Below, piece by piece: positions 53,469 to 63,354 of a stretch of DNA of 64,000 nucleotides. The notes below the pieces were generated by a model. It searched no databases, was not told the DNA's origin, and saw only the letters and a program-made list of their open reading frames with translations. Each line of letters begins with the position of its first letter. The first letter of the stretch is position 1. Origin of the DNA: Stieleria neptunia (GTDB lineage Bacteria > Planctomycetota > Planctomycetia > Pirellulales > Pirellulaceae); contig NZ_CP037423.1 in assembly GCF_007754155.1 (NCBI RefSeq), forward strand, positions 5,610,865 to 5,674,864, given 5' to 3'. The position numbers and the translations under genes were made by a program.

Positions 53469-56400
53469 ATGAAATTTTCATCGACCAATAGCCGGCGTCG
53501 TTCTCGACGGAACAAGATTGCGCGAACTTCCATGCGAAGCCGCATCCGGATTGCCGAATCCCTTGAGCCGAGAATGTTGTTGGCCAATGACTTCTTGGCT
53601 GGAACCGCGTTTATCGATTCCAACTCCAACGGAAAGCTCGACACAACCGAAAGCTATCTCGCCGGTGCGACAATCGAATTGCGCGAGTCGGTGGCCAATG
53701 GCAATGGGCTGATCGCGACTCAGGTCACCGATGCGCAGGGCGGCTACTTCTTCGGTGGCCTGACTCCCGGCGATTACCAGTTGGTCAATCTGGCTGCTTC
53801 CGGCTACAACGCTTCCTCCAGCGATGCCCTGTCGAAAATCAGTCCGGTGACGGGCACATCAACCAACAGTATCAATGTCCAACTCTTGGATCCGGCGGAC
53901 CTGACGGCAAGCATCGATATCAATCGCTATAACCAATTAGGGTTGTTCAGGAATTTTTCCTATAACATTTTTGGAACGCAAGTCTCGGCAAGCGGTGGTC
54001 AACTGCCAGCGAAACTGCACAGCAACGCGCTGACTCCAAACCCGACGGATGAGTTCTTGACCCTATGCGTTGACCTCTTCAATGACTTGGGCAATGGTGT
54101 CAATGGACCTTTTGTGGTCACCCCGGATAGCAACCCGATCGGCAGCGGCACACCTCACAATGCCGAACGTGTTGCGTACCTTTACAATCACTATGGTCAA
54201 TCTGCATTGCCATCTGCCAGCGCGGCTGCTTTGCAAATCGCCGTTTGGGAACTGCTTTACGACGCAGACGCGGGCGACCCGGACGGCAATCTCTCGGCGG
54301 GTAACTTTAGGGTTACCTCTAATCCCGGGAGTGCGGTTCTCAATCAAGCTGCTTTCTACCTGACAGACTCATTGAATAAATCCGAGTCGGCTGTTTTTCT
54401 CAACGTGCCGCCACCATCACCGGCGGTCCCGACGTTGACTCGGACTCAAGGCATTATCGTCACCGGCAGCTTCAACTTCGGCAATATTCCTGGCGCTGGC
54501 GATGTGTCCCTCGGTGATTTTGTTTGGGAAGACCTCAACGCCGATGGTATACAGGATCCGGGTGAACCTGGAATCGGTGGTGTTACCGTCTACCTAAAGG
54601 ATGCCAGCGGCACCATCATTGACGACACCACGACAGGACTCAATGGCGCGTATCTGTTCGACGATCTCCCGCCGGGAACCTATTCCGTCCAGTTTGTCCA
54701 GCCGTTCGGCTACAGCGGGATCAGTCCAGCCAACGAGGGTGTCAACGACAACATCGACAGCGACGGTGTTCCCGATGCCGATCCGTTGATGAACCTGATG
54801 ACGGCCACAACCACGTTGACCGCCGGTCAATCCGACCTCAGCCTCGACCAGGGCTTCTACCGGTTGGCGGCGCTGGGTGACTTTGTCTGGGAAGACACCA
54901 ACGGCAACGGCCAACAAGATGTCGGTGAACCGGGCGTCAATGGTGTCACGGTGTTGCTCAAGAAGGACGGCGTGTTGACCGGCGATAGCACGGTCACGGC
55001 GAACATCGACCTGGACGGGGACGGCACCCCGGACGGTGACGGCGGCTACAAGTTCGCGGGCCTGACCCCGGGTGATTATTCGGTTCAATTCGTGCTGCCC
55101 GGCGGCCAGGTGTTCACCACGGTCAACGCCGCCGGTGTGCCCGATGACTTGGACAGCGATGCCGACCCGGCGATGTCCGGCATGACCCAGACGGTCACGC
55201 TGGAGTCGGGTGACTACGACCGCACGCTCGACGCCGGGCTGATCACGCCTGCGGCGCTGGGTGACTTTGTCTGGGAAGACACCAACGGCAACGGCCAACA
55301 AGATGTCGGTGAACCGGGCGTCAATGGTGTCACGGTGTTGCTCAAGAAGGACGGCGTGTTGACCGGCGATAGCACGGTCACGGCGAACATCGACCTGGAC
55401 GGGGACGGCACCCCGGACGGTGACGGCGGCTACAAGTTCGCGGGCCTGACCCCGGGTGATTATTCGGTGCAATTCGTGCTGCCCGGCGGCCAGGTCTTCA
55501 CCACGGTCAACGCCGCCGGTGTGCCGGATGACTTGGACAGCGATGCCGACCCGGCGATGTCCGGCATGACCCAGACGGTCACGTTGGAGTCGGGTGACTA
55601 CGACCGCACGCTCGACGCCGGGCTGATCACGCCTGCGGCGCTGGGTGACTTTGTCTGGGAAGACACCAACGGCAACGGCCAACAAGATGTCGGTGAACCG
55701 GGCGTCAATGGTGTCACGGTGTTGCTCAAGAAGGACGGCGTGTTGACCGGCGATAGCACGGTCACGGCGAACATCGACCTGGACGGGGACGGCACCCCGG
55801 ACGGTGACGGCGGCTACAAGTTCGCGGGCCTGACCCCGGGTGATTATTCGGTTCAATTCGTGCTGCCCGGCGGCCAGGTGTTCACCACGGTCAACGCCGC
55901 CGGTGTGCCCGATGACTTGGACAGCGATGCCGACCCGGCGATGTCCGGCATGACCCAGACGGTCACGCTGGAGTCGGGTGACTACGACCGCACGCTCGAC
56001 GCCGGGCTGATCACGCCTGCGGCGCTGGGTGACTTTGTCTGGGAAGACACCAACGGCAACGGCCAACAAGATGTCGGTGAACCGGGCGTCAATGGTGTCA
56101 CGGTGTTGCTCAAGAAGGACGGCGTGTTGACCGGCGATAGCACGGTCACGGCGAACATCGACCTGGACGGGGACGGCACCCCGGACGGTGACGGCGGCTA
56201 CAAGTTCGCGGGCCTGACCCCGGGTGATTATTCGGTGCAATTCGTGCTGCCCGGCGGCCAGGTCTTCACCACGGTCAACGCCGCCGGTGTGCCGGATGAC
56301 TTGGACAGCGATGCCGACCCGGCGATGTCCGGCATGACCCAGACGGTCACGTTGGAGTCGGGTGACTACGACCGCACGCTCGACGCCGGGCTGATCACGC

Positions 56401-59400
56401 CTGCGGCGCTGGGTGACTTTGTCTGGGAAGACACCAACGGCAACGGCCAACAAGATGTCGGTGAACCGGGCGTCAATGGTGTCACGGTGTTGCTCAAGAA
56501 GGACGGCGTGTTGACCGGCGATAGCACGGTCACGGCGAACATCGACCTGGACGGGGACGGCACCCCGGACGGTGACGGCGGCTACAAGTTCGCGGGCCTG
56601 ACCCCGGGTGATTATTCGGTGCAATTCGTGCTGCCCGGCGGCCAGGTCTTCACCACGGTCAACGCCGCCGGTGTGCCGGATGACTTGGACAGCGATGCCG
56701 ACCCGGCGATGTCCGGCATGACCCAGACGGTCACGTTGGAGTCGGGTGACTACGACCGCACGCTTGACGCCGGGCTGATCACGCCTGCGGCGCTGGGTGA
56801 CTTTGTCTGGGAAGACACCAACGGCAACGGCCAACAAGATGTCGGTGAACCGGGCGTCAATGGTGTCACGGTGTTGCTCAAGAAGGACGGCGTGTTGACC
56901 GGCGATAGCACGGTCACGGCGAACATCGACCTGGACGGGGACGGCACCCCGGACGGTGACGGCGGCTACAAGTTCGCGGGCCTGACCCCGGGTGATTATT
57001 CGGTTCAATTCGTGCTGCCCGGCGGCCAGGTGTTCACCACGGTCAACGCCGCCGGTGTGCCCGATGACTTGGACAGCGATGCCGACCCGGCGATGTCCGG
57101 CATGACCCAGACGGTCACGCTGGAGTCGGGTGACTACGACCGCACGCTCGACGCCGGGCTGATCACGCCTGCGGCGCTGGGTGACTTTGTCTGGGAAGAC
57201 ACCAACGGCAACGGCCAACAAGATGTCGGTGAACCGGGCGTCAATGGTGTCACGGTGTTGCTCAAGAAGGACGGCGTGTTGACCGGCGATAGCACGGTCA
57301 CGGCGAACATCGACCTGGACGGGGACGGCACCCCGGACGGTGACGGCGGCTACAAGTTCGCGGGCCTGACCCCGGGTGATTATTCGGTGCAATTCGTGCT
57401 GCCCGGCGGCCAGGTGTTCACCACGGTCAACGCCGCCGGTGTGCCCGATGACTTGGACAGCGATGCCGACCCGGCGATGTCCGGCATGACTCAGACGGTC
57501 ACGCTGGAGTCGGGTGACTACGACCGCACGCTCGATGCCGGGCTCGTTGCTCCCGCGGCTCCCGAAATTGACATCGAAAAGTTCACACGGATCGATGTCA
57601 ATCCGATCGACATTGAAAAGCTTGTTCGGGTTGAGTCGCCGGCGATTCAGGGCGACGTGTGCGAGGTGTTAAATAAACCGGTATCCCTTACGTTCCAATA
57701 CATTCCGAGCACGGACTTCAATCCGCTTCAGCCGAGCGGAAAAGCTGGTGTGTTGGCGAACAATGGGCTCGATGATGATGGAACGAGCTACGTTGTCGTT
57801 TCCAAGAACGACGATCCCAATGATTTTGGCGACATCTTCTTCCAGGGAGACGTCAGCGAGGACGAGTTGTTCACCGCGTCGGGAAGCTTCGGGTCCAATA
57901 CCTACTTCTTCTTCTTCGATGAAATGGGAGGGCCGCTGTTGCAGTCGTTCCATTATCACACGTCCTGCTCGGCCCCGATCATTTTGGGAGCCCAGCCGTT
58001 GAGTGCGACATTGGTCGGATACAACGACGGCACGCCGGGTGGCGACATTCAGGCCCCCGACTATGGGCCAGGCGTCAACGATGCCGATGCGGATACGCCG
58101 TCAGGGCCATCGGCGGCAGCCGGTGACACGGTGGTCTTTACCTACGTGGTGACCAACCCGGTTCCTGGAACCGAATTGTCAAACATCCAGGTGGAAGACC
58201 TGGTATTGGCACCGCCCGGGGGCGTGGAGTTTGAGCCGGATCCGGTCTCCGAGGGTGGATTTAACGTTGGCGACACGGATAGGGACAACAACCTCGATTC
58301 GGGCGAAGTGTGGCTCTACGTGTCGACCACCTCCGTCACAAGCACGACCCCGACCGGTCTGCATATTGACAAGGCGACGGTCGTCGGCACCAATTCGGGC
58401 GGCGGAGAAGTGATGGACATGGACCCGGCCCACTTCACCGTCACGGCTGGAATCACGCAGGGTGACCAATGTGACATCAACGGCAAAGTGGTCTCGTTGA
58501 CGTTTGAATACATTCCAGGCACAACGGTGGTGACTGGCCAAGACAGTAGCAAAGCGACTGCGACGGGGATGATCGACGACGACGGCGAGTCCTACATCGT
58601 CGTCGGCGACGGCGATCTTTTTGAAGGCACCGTTGTTGAAGGTGCGACGTTCACGGTGAGTGGTAACTTTGGGTCCAATACCGTCTTCGAAATCTACGAC
58701 AGTTTTGCCGCCTTCCAGGCCAATGCGTCACCGCTGCAGACGCTTGAATACCATACGTCGTGTTCGCAGCCTATCCAGCTGGGCGACGTCGTCGGCAGTG
58801 TCATCCTGGTCGGCTACGACGGTGAAGACGGCTCGGCGACACTGCCGCCGACGATGGATCCACCGGTCATTGATTTCGGCGGAATCTTGTTTACTACCGA
58901 CGCGCCGTTCGACCCCAACAACATCGGCTTGAATGCCGATTCGCCGACCGGACCGGTTGCCCAATTGGGCGAGAAAGCCACTTGGACCTACGTCGTCAGC
59001 AACCCGGGCAATGTTCCGCTTAGCATCATCAGTGTTTTTGATGACAATGAAACGAATGACCAGATTCCGGGTTTGGGCAGCGACGATTTTGAGCCCGCAC
59101 CGGTTGAAAAGGCAGGCGGCTTCAATATCGGCGACGACAACAACGATGGATTGTTGGATCCGAACGAAACCTGGTACTACCAAGCGATGGAAATCGTGAC
59201 CGAACCCGGCCAACACAAGAATACGGCCAAGGTCCGTGCGGAAGATTCCGCGGGAACGATGGTGATGGATTCCGATATGAGCAATCACATCGTCAACCCA
59301 CTCGTGTTCGAAAAGTACGTATATGTTCCGACGCCGCCGTCGAGCGAAGATCAATGTGACGTCAATGGCAAGGTCGTCACACTCTCGTTCGAATACTCGC

Positions 59401-61307
59401 CGGGGACGGTCGTGCTGAGCGGCCAGGACAGTAGCAAAGCGACCGCCACTGGCACTCCCGATAACGACGGAGAGTCTTACATCGTTGTCGGTGGAGGCGA
59501 CCTCTTTGAAGGGATTGTTGCGGCGGGAGCTGTCTTTGATGTGGGCGGAAGCTTTGGTTCGAATACCGTCTTCGAGATCTATGACGATTTCGCGGCCTTT
59601 CAAGCGGGCGACGATCCGCTCCAGGTTTTGGAATATCACACGTCCTGTTCGCAACCGATTCAACTCGGCGACACCGTCGGCAGTGTCGTTTTGGTCGGCT
59701 ACGAGGGAGAGGATGGATCGGCAACCCAAGCGACCGGACTCGGAGATCCTGCCGACTCACCGACCGGACCAAGCGTCATCGCCGGAGATGAAGTGGTCTT
59801 TTACTACGAGGTCGCCAATGTCGGCAATGTCGGCTTGACCAATGTGGAGGTGACCGACGACCAAGGGTTGTTGCCGATCTTGGACGAGGGAGATGTCAAC
59901 AACAACAACATCCTGGATCCCGGTGAAGTCTGGATTTACAGCGCTGCGATCATCGCCTCGTCGCCGGGACAGCAGATGAACGTCGGAACGGTGACCGCGA
60001 ACTCGGTCGACGACCTGACCGGCGAGGCGGAACTCACCGCCAGCGATCTTGCACATCACTTTGTCGAAACGCTTAAGTTCTTCGTCGTCGACAAGAGTGA
60101 CGATGCAAACTACAGCTACACCGACGGCGGCAGGCCGATCAGCGATTCACCGCTTGCCGACGGGAATTCCGATCCACGCGGCATCAGTGCGGATCAGAAT
60201 GGCGATCTGAAATGGGTGATCGACAAGGACAAGCATGTGTACGTTTACAATTCCGATGGCTCGTTGGCCCGGTCCTGGAAAGCCAATGGCATAGGCGGCG
60301 AAGCCGAGGGGATTGCGGTTCATCCCGATCCCAACGACACCGGGTTGTGGATTGTCGACAAGAAAGAGAAGGCGGTGTTCTATTACGCCACCGGCAAGAC
60401 GCATTCCGGAGGTGATCTCGATCCGACCTCCAGCTTTTCATTGAATCTCGATGACGACATCGACTCCAAAAACGACCACCCGAAAGGACTCACGACCGAC
60501 GGGGTTTCGTTGTGGGTCGTCGACGACGACGGCGGGACAGAAAAAGTCTTCAAGTACTCCATCGCCACAGGAGCGCTGGTCGGAAGTTGGGAAATTGCTG
60601 ATGAGGCGCTCGAAGAACCACGGGGCATTACCGTGGACCCCAACGGCGGGTCGACGATTTGGATTGTCGACAAAAAATCGGATACGGTCTATCAATTTGA
60701 TGACGCGACTGGCGTCGTGTCCGGCAGCGAATCCTCCGATGCGATGTTTGCATTAGCGGGTGAGAACGCTGATCCAGAAGGCATCGCAGATCCGATTCTT
60801 GCTGTCACTGAGAAGATTGACGGAACCAGTCGCTATGACGTTTCAGGCGATGGGGAGGTCTCTGCGATCGATGCACTTCGCATCATCAATGCGATGAGCA
60901 TGGTTGATAGCGAAGGTGAAGTCATCCGAAACGTCGGAAACGCGGCGATGGATCTCAACCGTGACGGAAAAATCAGCGCCATCGACGCTTTGATGATCAT
61001 CAATTATCTCGGCAGCGCCGAATACGCACAATCGGCTCAAGTCAAGCAAGGCAATTCCGTACCGGATGTCAGTCCGATCAGCGAGTCGACACAGGGGGAT
61101 CAGCATCGCGTCGCCGAAATCAACAACCCGTACCTAAACGTTGCTCTGGAGGATGCTTCGAATCAACTGGCGGACAGTTTGCGGTTTAGTAACCAGTCAA
61201 ACCTTGGCAGTGACCGCGATACACAAAGCAAAGACGATCTGTTTGGCGAATTCGGGAGAGAGGAAGAGGATTTGGAAGTTCCGTTGTCTTACTACGGACT
61301 TTTTTAA
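53469..61307 (+). CDS. Giant secreted surface protein with seven SdrD-B-like repeats, DUF7467-like and DUF11-like domains, beta-propeller and dockerin
   Basis: The ATG at 53469 gives 2,612 residues. The N-terminus is basic, then LEPRMLLANDF, then an SdrD-B-like domain. A thioester-like region follows, with Cys200 (LCVDLFND) and Gln256 (LQIAVWEL). Residues 467-1362 are seven 128-residue SdrD-B-like repeats (GDFVWEDTNGNGQQDVGEPG; DGGYKFAGLTPGDYSVQF). Next come three DUF7467-like domains (about 1395-1510, 1665-1790, 1960-2085; VSLTFEYIPGT, EYHTSCSQPIQLGD) alternating with DUF11-like domains. A six-bladed-type propeller follows (about 2204-2440; LWIVDKKEK, LWVVDDDG). A dockerin pair (DVSGDGEVSAIDALRIINAM, DLNRDGKISAIDALMIINYL) lies near 2455-2520. 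No C-terminal sorting signal is seen. Confidence 0.92.
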   Translation: MKFSSTNSRRRSRRNKIARTSMRSRIRIAESLEPRMLLANDFLAGTAFIDSNSNGKLDTTESYLAGATIELRESVANGNGLIATQVTDAQGGYFFGGLTPGDYQLVNLAASGYNASSSDALSKISPVTGTSTNSINVQLLDPADLTASIDINRYNQLGLFRNFSYNIFGTQVSASGGQLPAKLHSNALTPNPTDEFLTLCVDLFNDLGNGVNGPFVVTPDSNPIGSGTPHNAERVAYLYNHYGQSALPSASAAALQIAVWELLYDADAGDPDGNLSAGNFRVTSNPGSAVLNQAAFYLTDSLNKSESAVFLNVPPPSPAVPTLTRTQGIIVTGSFNFGNIPGAGDVSLGDFVWEDLNADGIQDPGEPGIGGVTVYLKDASGTIIDDTTTGLNGAYLFDDLPPGTYSVQFVQPFGYSGISPANEGVNDNIDSDGVPDADPLMNLMTATTTLTAGQSDLSLDQGFYRLAALGDFVWEDTNGNGQQDVGEPGVNGVTVLLKKDGVLTGDSTVTANIDLDGDGTPDGDGGYKFAGLTPGDYSVQFVLPGGQVFTTVNAAGVPDDLDSDADPAMSGMTQTVTLESGDYDRTLDAGLITPAALGDFVWEDTNGNGQQDVGEPGVNGVTVLLKKDGVLTGDSTVTANIDLDGDGTPDGDGGYKFAGLTPGDYSVQFVLPGGQVFTTVNAAGVPDDLDSDADPAMSGMTQTVTLESGDYDRTLDAGLITPAALGDFVWEDTNGNGQQDVGEPGVNGVTVLLKKDGVLTGDSTVTANIDLDGDGTPDGDGGYKFAGLTPGDYSVQFVLPGGQVFTTVNAAGVPDDLDSDADPAMSGMTQTVTLESGDYDRTLDAGLITPAALGDFVWEDTNGNGQQDVGEPGVNGVTVLLKKDGVLTGDSTVTANIDLDGDGTPDGDGGYKFAGLTPGDYSVQFVLPGGQVFTTVNAAGVPDDLDSDADPAMSGMTQTVTLESGDYDRTLDAGLITPAALGDFVWEDTNGNGQQDVGEPGVNGVTVLLKKDGVLTGDSTVTANIDLDGDGTPDGDGGYKFAGLTPGDYSVQFVLPGGQVFTTVNAAGVPDDLDSDADPAMSGMTQTVTLESGDYDRTLDAGLITPAALGDFVWEDTNGNGQQDVGEPGVNGVTVLLKKDGVLTGDSTVTANIDLDGDGTPDGDGGYKFAGLTPGDYSVQFVLPGGQVFTTVNAAGVPDDLDSDADPAMSGMTQTVTLESGDYDRTLDAGLITPAALGDFVWEDTNGNGQQDVGEPGVNGVTVLLKKDGVLTGDSTVTANIDLDGDGTPDGDGGYKFAGLTPGDYSVQFVLPGGQVFTTVNAAGVPDDLDSDADPAMSGMTQTVTLESGDYDRTLDAGLVAPAAPEIDIEKFTRIDVNPIDIEKLVRVESPAIQGDVCEVLNKPVSLTFQYIPSTDFNPLQPSGKAGVLANNGLDDDGTSYVVVSKNDDPNDFGDIFFQGDVSEDELFTASGSFGSNTYFFFFDEMGGPLLQSFHYHTSCSAPIILGAQPLSATLVGYNDGTPGGDIQAPDYGPGVNDADADTPSGPSAAAGDTVVFTYVVTNPVPGTELSNIQVEDLVLAPPGGVEFEPDPVSEGGFNVGDTDRDNNLDSGEVWLYVSTTSVTSTTPTGLHIDKATVVGTNSGGGEVMDMDPAHFTVTAGITQGDQCDINGKVVSLTFEYIPGTTVVTGQDSSKATATGMIDDDGESYIVVGDGDLFEGTVVEGATFTVSGNFGSNTVFEIYDSFAAFQANASPLQTLEYHTSCSQPIQLGDVVGSVILVGYDGEDGSATLPPTMDPPVIDFGGILFTTDAPFDPNNIGLNADSPTGPVAQLGEKATWTYVVSNPGNVPLSIISVFDDNETNDQIPGLGSDDFEPAPVEKAGGFNIGDDNNDGLLDPNETWYYQAMEIVTEPGQHKNTAKVRAEDSAGTMVMDSDMSNHIVNPLVFEKYVYVPTPPSSEDQCDVNGKVVTLSFEYSPGTVVLSGQDSSKATATGTPDNDGESYIVVGGGDLFEGIVAAGAVFDVGGSFGSNTVFEIYDDFAAFQAGDDPLQVLEYHTSCSQPIQLGDTVGSVVLVGYEGEDGSATQATGLGDPADSPTGPSVIAGDEVVFYYEVANVGNVGLTNVEVTDDQGLLPILDEGDVNNNNILDPGEVWIYSAAIIASSPGQQMNVGTVTANSVDDLTGEAELTASDLAHHFVETLKFFVVDKSDDANYSYTDGGRPISDSPLADGNSDPRGISADQNGDLKWVIDKDKHVYVYNSDGSLARSWKANGIGGEAEGIAVHPDPNDTGLWIVDKKEKAVFYYATGKTHSGGDLDPTSSFSLNLDDDIDSKNDHPKGLTTDGVSLWVVDDDGGTEKVFKYSIATGALVGSWEIADEALEEPRGITVDPNGGSTIWIVDKKSDTVYQFDDATGVVSGSESSDAMFALAGENADPEGIADPILAVTEKIDGTSRYDVSGDGEVSAIDALRIINAMSMVDSEGEVIRNVGNAAMDLNRDGKISAIDALMIINYLGSAEYAQSAQVKQGNSVPDVSPISESTQGDQHRVAEINNPYLNVALEDASNQLADSLRFSNQSNLGSDRDTQSKDDLFGEFGREEEDLEVPLSYYGLF
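54867..57554 (+). repeat. Seven nearly identical 384-bp tandem repeats inside the giant gene
   Basis: Unit starts are at 54867, 55251, 55635, 56019, 56403, 56787 and 57171, all beginning GCGGCGCTGGGTGAC. The units encode the SdrD-B-like 128-residue module. They differ at only a few synonymous sites, and the last unit ends before its final few codons. Confidence 0.97.
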
Positions 61308-61370
61308 TCCCCATGTGCTTTCTTCCGCACACTGCTGGTTGACCCAAAACGGAAGCGGGAACGGTGGCAG

Positions 61371-61397
61371 CGATCGGTGGGCCAGGACCACCGATCG
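61371..61397. terminator. Hairpin between converging genes
   Basis: CGATCGGTGG (61371-61380), loop GCCAGGA, CCACCGATCG (61388-61397). The perfect 10-bp stem lies between the 3' ends of the giant gene and the response-regulator gene. There is no U-tract, so it may work only partly or with Rho. Confidence 0.45.
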
Positions 61398-61449
61398 TCG
61401 TGATCTCGCAGGAGGCGGCGTTCAAACAAGCTGGGCCGACGATCGCGCC

Positions 61450-62184
61450 CTAATTTCGGCCGCCGTCGGTTTCGATCATCCGGAGCAACTGATCGATGTC
61501 GATGGGTTTTTGACAGACGGCGTTGACCACTTGATCACCGAGTTCGTCATAGGCCTCGGCGGCGATCTGCCGGTCGCCGCTGACGATGATGGTTCGCGCC
61601 TTGGGGACGGCTTGATGGATCCGTCGGATGACCTTGCGTCCGTCACCGCTGCCGAGTTTCAGGTCAACGATCGCAACCTGGCATTGCGAATCACTGGCCT
61701 GCGTGATCCCTTCGGTTTCGCTGTGTGCCAACGCGACGCGGAAATGCCGCAGGTTCAACACTTGCCAAAGCGACTGACAGAAGTCTTCGTCATCGTCGAC
61801 CACCAGCACGATCGGTGCCTTGGCGGCGCGGGCGAGTTTTTCCAACAGGTCGTGAATGTCGACGGGTTTTCGCAGCACGTCCCAGGTCCCGGCGTTTTTC
61901 GCTTGCTGGGCACCGTCGCTGCCGGCCCAAGCGGTGATCATGATCGCGGCGACCGAGGGCTGCAGTTTTTTGATTTCGCGATACAGCGACGCACCGTCCA
62001 TGCCCGGCATTTGATAGTCCAGCAGGACGACGTCGAAGCGACTGTCGCGGACGCACTGAAGCGCCGCGATGGCGTCCTCGGCCGTCGTGGTTTGGTACCC
62101 GAGGTCGCTGAGGATGTCGGCAAAGTTCATTCGGATGTCCGCATCGTCGTCGACGATCAGTACCCTCGATCCGCTCTCATTCAT
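61450..62184 (-). CDS. Response regulator with two receiver domains
   Basis: The 244-residue protein consists of two receiver domains and no output domain. The first has VLIVDDDADIR and the phosphate-accepting Asp56 (VVLLDYQMPGMDG); its Thr and Lys sites are ITAWAG and LRKP. The second has VLVVDDDEDF and Asp174 (VAIVDLKLGSGDG), with CQKP. It probably serves as a phosphorylation relay or sink for the kinases of the same operon. The gene start overlaps the stop of the PAS kinase gene by eight bases. Confidence 0.92.
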   Translation of the reverse strand: MNESGSRVLIVDDDADIRMNFADILSDLGYQTTTAEDAIAALQCVRDSRFDVVLLDYQMPGMDGASLYREIKKLQPSVAAIMITAWAGSDGAQQAKNAGTWDVLRKPVDIHDLLEKLARAAKAPIVLVVDDDEDFCQSLWQVLNLRHFRVALAHSETEGITQASDSQCQVAIVDLKLGSGDGRKVIRRIHQAVPKARTIIVSGDRQIAAEAYDELGDQVVNAVCQKPIDIDQLLRMIETDGGRN

Positions 62185-63328
62185 CGTGGCTTCGTTCCTC
62201 CTGTGAGAACGGTTTCAGATGCACCGAAAACGTTGTTCCCTTTCCGAGCTGACTTTCCACTGCCAGTCGCCCCTTGTTCTTTTTTAAGATCGCAACCGAA
62301 ATGGCTAAACCGAGTCCCATCCCGCGGGCTTTGGTAGAAAAAAGTGGTTCGACCACGCGTGCCAAGTCGTCGGGTTTGATTCCGATGCCGGTGTCGGAAA
62401 CCTGGACGACCAATTCATCGGGAGCGACCCGTCCGGCGATCGAGATTTTACCCCCATCGGGCATGGCGTCGCGGGCGTTGCGGAGTAGATTGCGAAAAAC
62501 AATGGAAACCTGGTTGGGATCAATGGCCGCTTGGAAGCCGCTGTCCGGAAGATTCGATTCGATTCGAATGTTAGCGGGCATCGAAACGGAGGACACAATT
62601 TTGCCGAGCAAGTCTTTCACGTCACAGGCAATCACGGCCGGTTCCGGCATCCGAGCGATATCCGAAAGCGCCGTGATCACATTGTCGATCATGCTGACTT
62701 GCCGATCAATCCTCTCCAAATGTTCATTTACCTTTTCCGGCGAAGGATTCTGAACGTTCCGCAGATAGTAGACCGAAGTCCGGACGGCATTGAGAGGATT
62801 TCGGATCTCGTGAGCGATGCCTCCGGAGACTTGGCCGAGCGTGGCCATCCGTTCGGACTTGAGCAGATCGGCTTGTGCGGCGCGCAATTCGGCTGTTCGT
62901 TCTTGAACGCGTTGTTCGAGTCGTTCGTTGGCCAAGGCAAGTTGTTGCTGAGCGTTCTTGATGTCGGTGATATCACGAACGATTCCGGCGAACAGAATTT
63001 GGTCGCCGACGGCCATTCGGCTGACGGCCAAGTGCATCGGAAACGTGGTGCCATCTTTGCGTTTTCCGATCACCTCGCGTCCGATCCCGATGATCTTGGC
63101 TTCGCCGGTTTGCAGATAATTGGCCAGGTAGCCGTCGTGCTGCTCATGAAACGGGCTGGGCATCAGCATGTTGACGTTTCGCCCGAGCATTTCGCCCTTT
63201 TCAAAGCCGAACAACCGGATCGTCGCCGGATTGACCGTTTGGATGGCACCTCGGCTGTCGATCACGATGATGGCGTCGACGGCGGCTTCCAGGATCGCCA
63301 ACAGCACGGCTTGATCTTGACTATGCAT
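62177..63328 (-). CDS. FixL-like PAS histidine kinase
   Basis: The ATG at 63328 gives 383 residues. The PAS domain (about 10-125) has MLGRNVNMLMPSPFHEQHDG, then IIGIGREVIGKRKDGTTFPM. These place a His (64) and an Arg (84) exactly where FixL has its heme ligand His and the oxygen-sensing Arg, twenty residues apart. A coiled-coil linker (LANERLEQRVQERTAELRAAQ) leads to the H-box (SGGIAHEIRNPLNAV, His173), N-box (FRNLLRNARDAM) and the ATP-binding G boxes (DTGIGI, GMGLGLAI). No membrane helix is present, so the kinase is cytoplasmic. A longer TTG start exists at 63343. Confidence 0.9.
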   Translation of the reverse strand: MHSQDQAVLLAILEAAVDAIIVIDSRGAIQTVNPATIRLFGFEKGEMLGRNVNMLMPSPFHEQHDGYLANYLQTGEAKIIGIGREVIGKRKDGTTFPMHLAVSRMAVGDQILFAGIVRDITDIKNAQQQLALANERLEQRVQERTAELRAAQADLLKSERMATLGQVSGGIAHEIRNPLNAVRTSVYYLRNVQNPSPEKVNEHLERIDRQVSMIDNVITALSDIARMPEPAVIACDVKDLLGKIVSSVSMPANIRIESNLPDSGFQAAIDPNQVSIVFRNLLRNARDAMPDGGKISIAGRVAPDELVVQVSDTGIGIKPDDLARVVEPLFSTKARGMGLGLAISVAILKKNKGRLAVESQLGKGTTFSVHLKPFSQEERSHDE

Positions 63329-63354
63329 TCCACTTTCCTTCAAACGTCTCCCGG

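Noticed and set aside
54594..57392. A 932-codon open frame antisense to the repeat region
   Set aside because: It mirrors the 384-bp repeats on the other strand, has no family features, and the plus strand encodes a clear SdrD-B-like repeat protein.
54867..57554. Regular repeats considered as a CRISPR array
   Set aside because: The unit is 384 bp without spacers and is fully coding.
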